DNA of 64,000 nucleotides from Streptomyces sp. NRRL S-337 (GTDB lineage: Bacteria; Actinomycetota; Actinomycetes; Streptomycetales; Streptomycetaceae): NCBI RefSeq assembly GCF_000720175.1, contig NZ_JOIX01000025.1, positions 1 to 64,000 of the forward strand, read 5' to 3'. Numbering within the stretch: the stretch's first letter is position 1; each line of letters opens with the position of its first letter. A program made the translations under genes and the position numbers. Positions 58,635 to 64,000 of the stretch are shown here, in pieces. The notes beneath the pieces were generated by a model. The model made no database searches and was not told where the DNA came from. It was given only the letters and a program-made list of their open reading frames with translations.

Positions 58635-59444
58635 TCATGTCTTGCCGCGAACGACGGTGACGGAGCAGTGCGCGTGGTGCAGCAGCGCCTGGCTCACCGA
58701 TCCCAGGAGCAACCCGGCGAAGCCACCGCGCCCCCTGGCTCCGACGACCATGAGCTGGGCCGTCCGGCTCGCCTCGATCAATACCTCGCGGGTTTCGCCG
58801 CTCAGCACTTCGCGTCTGACCGTGACATCCGGATAATTCTCCGTGCGGCCGGCGATCGCCTGGGCCAGCAGACGCTCCGCGCTTTCGACGCCCGTACCGG
58901 GCGGCGCGTAATCCGGCAACCACGCATGCGCGGCGACGACCTCGGCTCCGCGCAGCGCTGCCTCGGCGAAGGCGAATTCGACCGCTTCCTCACCGACCTG
59001 CGAACCGTCGACGCCCAACACGATCGGCCCGGCTCCCGCCGGTTCCTCGCGGGCCACCATCACCGGACACCGGGCATGGGCGGCCAGGGACGCCGCCGTT
59101 GAACCCAGCAGCAGGCCCATGAAGCCCCCCATACCCCGGGGACCGACGACCACCAGATCCGCGGCTCGCGACTCGGCCTCCAGCACCGCCACCGGTTCAC
59201 CCGTCACCACGGCCGCGGTGACCTGCAGCTCAGGTGCCACGCTCCGGGCCCGGTCCGCGGCATCGTTCACCAAACGGTCGAGCGGCGACGGGTCCAACGG
59301 CGTGTGCATGGGCCTGACCGGCCAGCTCAAGGCGTTCACCACACGCAGATCCGAACGACGCCGCTGGGCTTCCCGGGCGGCCTGTTCCACCGCGGCAAGG
59401 CTCGACGACGAGCCGTCCACGCCAACGACGACCAGGTTGCCCAC
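58635..59444 (-). CDS. Tandem universal stress protein (Usp)
   Basis: 269 residues. GTG 59444 has GGAGG four bases before it; a longer start at 59474 is possible. There are two UspA domains of about 135 residues each. Each has its ATP-binding loop (VVGPRGMGGFMGLLLGS and VVGARGRGGFAGLLLGS). It starts VVVGVDGSSSSLAAVEQAA. Such tandem Usp proteins in actinobacteria bind ATP and respond to hypoxia or stress. It is not in an operon with its neighbours. Confidence 0.93.
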   Translation of the reverse strand: MGNLVVVGVDGSSSSLAAVEQAAREAQRRRSDLRVVNALSWPVRPMHTPLDPSPLDRLVNDAADRARSVAPELQVTAAVVTGEPVAVLEAESRAADLVVVGPRGMGGFMGLLLGSTAASLAAHARCPVMVAREEPAGAGPIVLGVDGSQVGEEAVEFAFAEAALRGAEVVAAHAWLPDYAPPGTGVESAERLLAQAIAGRTENYPDVTVRREVLSGETREVLIEASRTAQLMVVGARGRGGFAGLLLGSVSQALLHHAHCSVTVVRGKT

Positions 59445-59653
59445 CGCTCCTCCATCGCTCGGTTCAGCTTCCAAGCCTCACCCCGGTCAAGCGTTGCTGC
59501 AATCCGGCCGGGCGACCGGCGTCGGCGGCGCGTGGGGGCGCTGATACAGGTGTGTGGCTCGGGGGTGGCTCACGGCTGTGAATGCCTGGCATCGGCGAGA
59601 TCGACGGCGAAGCCTCGACGGCCACCCCCGGCACGGTCGCGGTGGGCCCTGGC

Positions 59654-60076
59654 TCATCCCAGGAAGCTCAGCCGGACCTGACGGTTGGCATTGTCCTTGT
59701 TGGTGTCGACCAGGCAGACGGACTGCCAGGTGCCGAGGGCCATACGGCCGGCGATGACCGGGAGGGTGGCGTGTGGGGGGACCAGGGCCGGCAGGACGTG
59801 GTCCCGCCCGTGGCCGGGGCTGCCGTGGCGGTGGCGCCAGCGGTCGTCGGCGGGGAGCAGGTCGTGCAGGGCGGCGAGGAGGTCCTCGTCGCTGCCGGCT
59901 CCGGTCTCGAGTACGGCGATGCCGGCCGTCGCGTGCGGGACGAAGACGTTGAGCAGGCCGTCACGGCCGTCCGCGGCGTCCCGGAGGAAGGCGGCGCAGT
60001 CGGCGGTGAGGTCGGCGACGGTCTCCGTCGAGCCGGTGGTGATGTCCAGGGTGCGGCTGGTGAATGCAGAGCTCAT
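59654..60076 (-). CDS. YjbQ family protein (UPF0047)
   Basis: 140 residues from ATG 60076. HATAGIAVLETGA, the histidine-bearing WRHRHGSPGHGRDHVL, and RMALGTWQSVCLVDT are diagnostic for YjbQ/UPF0047. E. coli YjbQ has weak thiamine phosphate synthase activity; the real role is uncertain. The histidines and acidic residues probably bind a metal. Separate transcription unit. Confidence 0.92.
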   Translation of the reverse strand: MSSAFTSRTLDITTGSTETVADLTADCAAFLRDAADGRDGLLNVFVPHATAGIAVLETGAGSDEDLLAALHDLLPADDRWRHRHGSPGHGRDHVLPALVPPHATLPVIAGRMALGTWQSVCLVDTNKDNANRQVRLSFLG

Positions 60077-60654
60077 GCGTTCATCTTCGTACGGGCCGGA
60101 CGCCCTGGTCGCCCTGGCTCGCAAGGTGGGGGGCGCGGGTGGCAATGTCGTTTCAATGCCGCGGAAACAAAGGTCCACCACCCGAGACGACGTTTGACCC
60201 CTCTCCGAACGCACCGCTACGTTCAGCAACATGTCTACTTCGGCCCTCCTCACCACGCGCGGTCATATCGACCTGCTGCGGGTGGCATCCGCCGCGTGTC
60301 ACCGCGGTGCGATCGGGTGTTGTTGACGTCTCCGCCTCTTCGGGCGCGATGGCTTTGAGTTCTTCTTAGTTCTCGTAGGTCTCTTGCGGTCTCTTCCGGT
60401 CTCTGCAGGTCGCTTTGGACTGTCCTTTTTCGAGGGCCCAGTTGAGCGTGATGCGATCACTGCCTGATTTCTGGGCGAGTTCTGAGCGAGTTCCGGGCGA
60501 GTTCTGGGCGAGTTCTGGGCGAGGCCTGCTGGGTTCGCCGCGTTTTCTTGCGCTTTCCCTTGTTCTCAGGCATCCCCCGACTCTCCTGTTTTCCCTCTCG
60601 CTGTTTCGTTTCCTTTCCGCCCCTCTCCCCTGCCCTCCCCGCATTGGAGTGTTC
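60077..60654. other. 578-bp region before the sulfonate operon
   Basis: No supported gene. It contains an 11-bp tandem repeat (60472-60523, described separately), GGTCTCTT-like repeats near 60372-60410, and a long pyrimidine-rich stretch (60575-60640) just before the ssuC ribosome site. GC is lower than elsewhere. The promoter of the ssu genes and a sulfur-responsive control site are expected here, but I could not identify them. Confidence 0.5.
60472..60523. repeat. 11-bp tandem repeat GCGAGTTCTGG upstream of ssuC
   Basis: TGGGCGAGTTC-type units repeat about four and a half times (60472, 60483, 60494, 60505 and a partial), with one- or two-base differences. The 11-bp period is close to a helical turn. 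It lies about 130-180 bp before ssuC. Possible binding-site array or slippage product. Confidence 0.7.
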
Positions 60655-61575
60655 ATGTCTCTTGATCAAGTGCTGCCCGGTCATGCCCCTCCCGCCCCAC
60701 GTACCCCCGTCGAGCCGGGGAGCGGGGAAAAGTCCGCGGAAAGAGCGCGGGGGTCGGGTAAAAGTGTCGGCTCGCCGCTGGAGCGGGTGGTGCCCGTTTC
60801 GCGGCGGGGGCGGTCGGTGCCGCGGTGGGTGCGTCGGGCGGTGGGGCCCGTGGCGCTGCTGGTGGTGTGGCAAGTGCTGAGCGGGAGCGGGGTGTTGGAG
60901 GAGGACATCCTGGCGTCGCCCGGAACCATCGCAGCCACCGCGGGTGATCTGCTCGGGGACGGGACGCTGCCCTCGGCGATGCTGGTCTCGCTCCAGCGGG
61001 TGGCCGTGGGGTTGTTGTTGGGCGGAACGTCGGGCGTGGCGCTGGCGCTTGTGTCAGGGCTTTCGCGGCTGGGTGAGGACCTGGTGGACGCGACCGTTCA
61101 GATGTTGCGTTCGGTCCCGTGGGTGGGCGTCATTCCGCTGTTCATCATCTGGCTGGGTATCGGTGAGGCGCCCAAGATCGCGCTGATTTCGCTGGGCGTG
61201 GCCTTCCATCTGTATCTGAATGTGTATGCCGGGATCCGTGGCGTGGACGCGCAGTTGGTCGAGGCAGGAGAGTCGCTCGGGCTGAGTCGCTGGGGTCTCA
61301 TCCGGCATGTGGTTCTGCCGGGTGCGTTGCCGGGTGCCATGACCGGGCTGCGCTATTCCCTGGCCACCGCATGGCTTGCGCTGGTCTTCGGTGAGCAGAT
61401 CAACGCCGACGACGGCCTCGGCTTCCTGATGAACCAGGCACGGGAATTCTTCCGTACCGATGTGATCGTGGTGTGCCTGGTGGTCTACGCAATTCTCGGG
61501 CTCGTCGCCGACTTCATCGTCCGTACCCTCGAAAGGCTGCTGTTGCAATGGCGACCGACATTCACGGGCCAGTGA
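60655..61575 (+). CDS. ssuC: Aliphatic sulfonate ABC transporter permease
   Basis: 306 residues; ATG 60655 after GGAG. A basic ~55-residue cytoplasmic N-terminus is followed by about six TM helices (VALLVVWQVLSGSGVL, LQRVAVGLLLGGTSGVALAL). The EAA loop is EAGESLGLSRWGLIRHVVLPGALPGAM, which docks the ATPase. It is the first gene of a sulfonate/nitrate-type uptake operon, coupled to ssuB by a 28-bp overlap. Confidence 0.9.
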   Translation: MSLDQVLPGHAPPAPRTPVEPGSGEKSAERARGSGKSVGSPLERVVPVSRRGRSVPRWVRRAVGPVALLVVWQVLSGSGVLEEDILASPGTIAATAGDLLGDGTLPSAMLVSLQRVAVGLLLGGTSGVALALVSGLSRLGEDLVDATVQMLRSVPWVGVIPLFIIWLGIGEAPKIALISLGVAFHLYLNVYAGIRGVDAQLVEAGESLGLSRWGLIRHVVLPGALPGAMTGLRYSLATAWLALVFGEQINADDGLGFLMNQAREFFRTDVIVVCLVVYAILGLVADFIVRTLERLLLQWRPTFTGQ

Positions 61576-62558
61576 CCGGACCGGCGACGGAGAAGCGGAC
61601 GGACGAGCTGACCGGGTCCGGGGCGGTGGATACGGCGGCGGATGCGGCCGCGGTTGCCGTGCAGGTGGACGGGTTGGTGCGCGCCTTCGGTGACCGGGTG
61701 GTCATCGACGGGCTTCAGCTCACCATCAGGCCGGGCGAGTTCGTGGCCCTGCTGGGTCGCAGTGGCTGCGGGAAGTCGACGCTGCTGCGGGTGCTGGCCG
61801 GGCTCGACCGGGAGATCGGCGGCGAGGTGCTGGCCCCGCGCCGCAAGGCCGTGGCGTTCCAGGCACCGCGGCTGATGCCCTGGAAGAAGGTCTGGCGCAA
61901 TGTGCTGCTGGGGCTCCCGGGCCGGCCCGAACGCGGGGTTGCCGTACGGGCCTTGGAGGAGGTCGGCCTCGGGCACCGTGCGGATGCCTGGCCCAAGACG
62001 CTGTCGGGCGGCGAGGCGCAGCGTGCGTCACTCGCCCGGGCGCTGGTGCGGGAGCCGGATCTGCTGCTGCTCGACGAACCGTTCGGGTCGCTCGACGCAT
62101 TGACCCGGATCAAGGCCCAGCGACTGGTGGCCGAGCTGTGGCAGGAACGTGGTTGCGCGGTGCTGCTGGTCACCCACGACGTGGAAGAGGCGCTGCTGCT
62201 CGCCGATCGGGTGCTGGTCATGGAGGACGGGCGGATCGCGTACGAGACCGCGGTGGATCTGCCGCGGCCGCGTGACCTCTCCGCTCCGCGATTCGGTGCG
62301 CTACGGGCGCGGCTGCTCGCCCGGCTGGGTGTGGCGGAGGGCACGGAGCATTCGGCCGAGCTCACCACCGAGGAGCCGGCCCTGGAGAAGTCGCCGGAAG
62401 CCTCGTCGAAAGAGGCGCCGGAAGGCTCACCGGAAGAGGCGGCCGGAAAGGCGGCGGAGAAGGCCGTCCCGGAAAACGAAGGCAAGCGCCGGCACGAGGA
62501 CCGGAACCCGGAACAGACAGAACTGAACGCGCACCGAATCGGAACGGAAGCCCCATGA
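61548..62558 (+). CDS. ssuB: Aliphatic sulfonate ABC transporter ATPase
   Basis: 336 residues. Walker A LLGRSGCGKSTLL, Q-loop VAFQAPRLMPWKKVW, signature LSGGEAQRASLARAL, Walker B LLLLDEPFGSLDAL and H-loop LVTHDVEEAL are all present. The C-terminus has an extra acidic and Lys/Glu-rich extension of ~60 residues (EEPALEKSPEASSKEAPEGS), not usual for SsuB. It overlaps ssuC and ssuA. Confidence 0.92.
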   Translation: MATDIHGPVTGPATEKRTDELTGSGAVDTAADAAAVAVQVDGLVRAFGDRVVIDGLQLTIRPGEFVALLGRSGCGKSTLLRVLAGLDREIGGEVLAPRRKAVAFQAPRLMPWKKVWRNVLLGLPGRPERGVAVRALEEVGLGHRADAWPKTLSGGEAQRASLARALVREPDLLLLDEPFGSLDALTRIKAQRLVAELWQERGCAVLLVTHDVEEALLLADRVLVMEDGRIAYETAVDLPRPRDLSAPRFGALRARLLARLGVAEGTEHSAELTTEEPALEKSPEASSKEAPEGSPEEAAGKAAEKAVPENEGKRRHEDRNPEQTELNAHRIGTEAP

Positions 62559-63643
62559 GATCACGTCACGTCACACCGGCTGCCCTGTTGCTCCCCTTCG
62601 CCCTGCTGCTGGCCGGTTGCGGTGGCGCGTCGCGGGCCGGCGGGACCGGTGGGGGGACCGGGAGCGGGACCGACGGAAAGGGGTCACTGACGCTCAACGT
62701 CGGGGATCAGAAGGGTGGTTCGGAGGCGTTGCTGCGGGCCGCCGGTGAGCTGGACGACCTTCCGTACAAGATCAAGTGGTCGACGTTCACCTCGGGACCG
62801 CCGCTGTTGGAAGCGGTCAATGCGGGTGCCGTGGACATCGGTGCCGTCGGCAACACCCCGCCCGTGTTCGCCGCCGCGGCGAAGTCGAAGATCAAGGTGA
62901 TCGCCGCGGCGCACAGCCGGTCCGACGGCGAGGCGGTCCTGGTGAAGAAGGACTCGCCGCTGCGGCGTCCGGAGCAGCTCAAGGGCAAGTCGATCGCGGT
63001 GGCGCAGGGCAGTTCCGCGCACTACGAGTTGGTCGCCTCGTTGAAGAAGGCGGGCCTGTCACCGAAGGACGTCACGTTCACCTACCTCCAGCCGGCCGAT
63101 GCGCTCGCCGCGTTCACCCGCGGCAAGGTGGACGCCTGGGCGGTGTGGGACCCGTACACCGCGCAGGCGCTGGACCAGGCCGGTGCACGGGTGCTGACCA
63201 CCGGCCGGGGCGTCGTCAACGGGCTGAGCTTCCAGGTGGCCGCGCCCGCCGCCCTGGAGGACACGAAGAAGGCCGCGGCGCTCAAGGACTACACGGACCG
63301 GCTGCGGCGGGCGCAGAACTGGGTGTTCAAGCACCCCGATGTCTGGGCCAAGGCGTGGGCGAAGGAGACCGGGCTGCCGGAGAAGGTGGCGCTGGAGGCG
63401 GTCAGGCGCACCCGGGGCACGGCGGTACAGGTCGCCGTCGACAAGGCCGCCATCGCCTCCGAGAACCAGATCATCAACGCGTTCGCGAAGCTGAAGCTCA
63501 TCCCCCGCTCCTTCGACTTCGGGGAGTACGTCGACCCGCGCTTCAACGGCGACCTGCCACCGTCGGACACCGTGCCGCGTACGTACGGAACCGCCACGCG
63601 CACCGGCAAAGAGTCCACGCCCACCCGAGGAAAGGCCGAGTAG
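62555..63643 (+). CDS. ssuA: Aliphatic sulfonate-binding lipoprotein
   Basis: 362 residues; ATG overlaps ssuB's stop (ATGA). The lipobox is LLLPFALLLAGCGGA, followed by a Gly/Ser/Thr linker. The binding-protein fold resembles SsuA/NrtA: GGSEALLRAAGELDDL, EAVNAGAVDIGAVGNTPPVF, LKGKSIAVAQGSSAHY, and AFTRGKVDAWAVWDPYTAQA. It delivers sulfonates to SsuCB. Confidence 0.92.
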   Translation: MRSRHVTPAALLLPFALLLAGCGGASRAGGTGGGTGSGTDGKGSLTLNVGDQKGGSEALLRAAGELDDLPYKIKWSTFTSGPPLLEAVNAGAVDIGAVGNTPPVFAAAAKSKIKVIAAAHSRSDGEAVLVKKDSPLRRPEQLKGKSIAVAQGSSAHYELVASLKKAGLSPKDVTFTYLQPADALAAFTRGKVDAWAVWDPYTAQALDQAGARVLTTGRGVVNGLSFQVAAPAALEDTKKAAALKDYTDRLRRAQNWVFKHPDVWAKAWAKETGLPEKVALEAVRRTRGTAVQVAVDKAAIASENQIINAFAKLKLIPRSFDFGEYVDPRFNGDLPPSDTVPRTYGTATRTGKESTPTRGKAE

Positions 63644-63647
63644 GACG

Positions 63648-64000
63648 ATGTCCGTACACCTTCACTGGTTTCTGCCGACCGGCGGCGACGGGCGGACGCT
63701 CGTCGACCGGCACGCGTACACCGACGGGGGCATCCGGCGCGACCGCATCACCCCGGTCAGCGGCGTACGGGCCCCGGACGTCGAATATCTGGCCCAAATC
63801 GCCAAGGCCGCCGAGCAGTTGGGGTTCGAGGCGGTCCTCACGCCGACCGGTACGTGGTGCGAGGACGCCTGGCTGACGACGGTGGCGCTCACCCAGGTCA
63901 CCGAGCGGCTGAAGTTCCTGGTGGCGTTCCGGCCGGGGGTGATCTCGCCGGTGCTGGCGGCCCAGATGGCGGCGACGTACCAGCGGATCTCGCGCGGGCG
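63648..64000 (+). CDS. ssuD: FMNH2-dependent alkanesulfonate monooxygenase, partial (window end)
   Basis: Starts MSVHLHWFLPTGGDGRTLVD with AGGA upstream. 117 codons are visible, ending QRISRGR at the window edge. The luciferase-like barrel start (VEYLAQIAKAAEQLGFEAVL, RLKFLVAFRPGVISPVLAAQ) matches SsuD, which releases sulfite from alkanesulfonates. It is four bases after ssuA, completing the C-B-A-D operon. The rest is outside the window. Confidence 0.9.
   Translation, partial: MSVHLHWFLPTGGDGRTLVDRHAYTDGGIRRDRITPVSGVRAPDVEYLAQIAKAAEQLGFEAVLTPTGTWCEDAWLTTVALTQVTERLKFLVAFRPGVISPVLAAQMAATYQRISRG

Overview
The window is high-GC actinobacterial DNA, almost certainly from a Streptomyces chromosome. 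The support is GTG starts with strong GGAGG sites, a complete four-gene conservon (cvnABCD), two SpoIIE-type phosphatases, a family 2 encapsulin operon, AfsR-like STAND proteins and a rare in-frame TTA (bldA-type) codon. All functional calls come from reading the sequence and translated frames by eye. No database search was run.

Layout. 1-3.9 kb: a dnaK-grpE pair without dnaJ or hspR; dnaK carries an internal deletion and frameshift. A membrane-anchored PP2C/SpoIIE phosphatase follows. 4.0-11.6 kb: an orphan double-glycine leader peptide, acylphosphatase, a DUF72 protein, an alpha/beta hydrolase coupled to a cytochrome P450 whose B-C region is interrupted by four 39-bp repeats, a MmyB-like regulator divergent from an MFS exporter, and a GNAT protein. 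11.7-15.6 kb: a large multidomain sensor phosphatase and a flavin/F420-type oxidoreductase. 15.8-21.9 kb: a PaoABC-type molybdenum aldehyde oxidoreductase operon with its XdhC-like maturation factor, divergent from a TetR regulator with two clear operators. 22-23.8 kb: a decayed GNAT gene, two small ORFs and a J-domain protein. 24-26.9 kb: a two-gene encapsulin operon, a cNMP-domain (2B-type) shell plus a SufS-like cysteine desulfurase cargo. 27.3-33 kb: dienelactone hydrolase, GPP34 protein, a Vms1/baeRF-like protein, a STAND NTPase with TPRs, and a small membrane protein. 33.2-40.2 kb: two giant beta-rich proteins of unknown function. 40.2-46.7 kb: GNAT, an MFS exporter with a divergent TetR and paired operators, an ECF-like sigma factor operon, and an amino-acid permease. 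46.6-52.2 kb: a decayed STAND gene, then a three-gene, translationally coupled operon: TIR-STAND-TPR, a 147-aa helical protein, and a PaaK-like adenylating enzyme fused to a nucleotidyltransferase. 52.4-64 kb: an orphan sugar-binding lipoprotein, the conservon, a universal stress protein, a YjbQ protein and an aliphatic sulfonate uptake operon (ssuC-ssuB-ssuA-ssuD) cut by the window end.

The most likely undescribed system is the TIR-STAND / 147-aa / adenylase-nucleotidyltransferase operon. It has the architecture of a conflict or defence module, and its first gene has a TTA codon that may tie it to development. Next in interest are the giant protein pair at 33-40 kb, the orphan GG-leader peptide, and the P450 with an in-frame repeat insertion.
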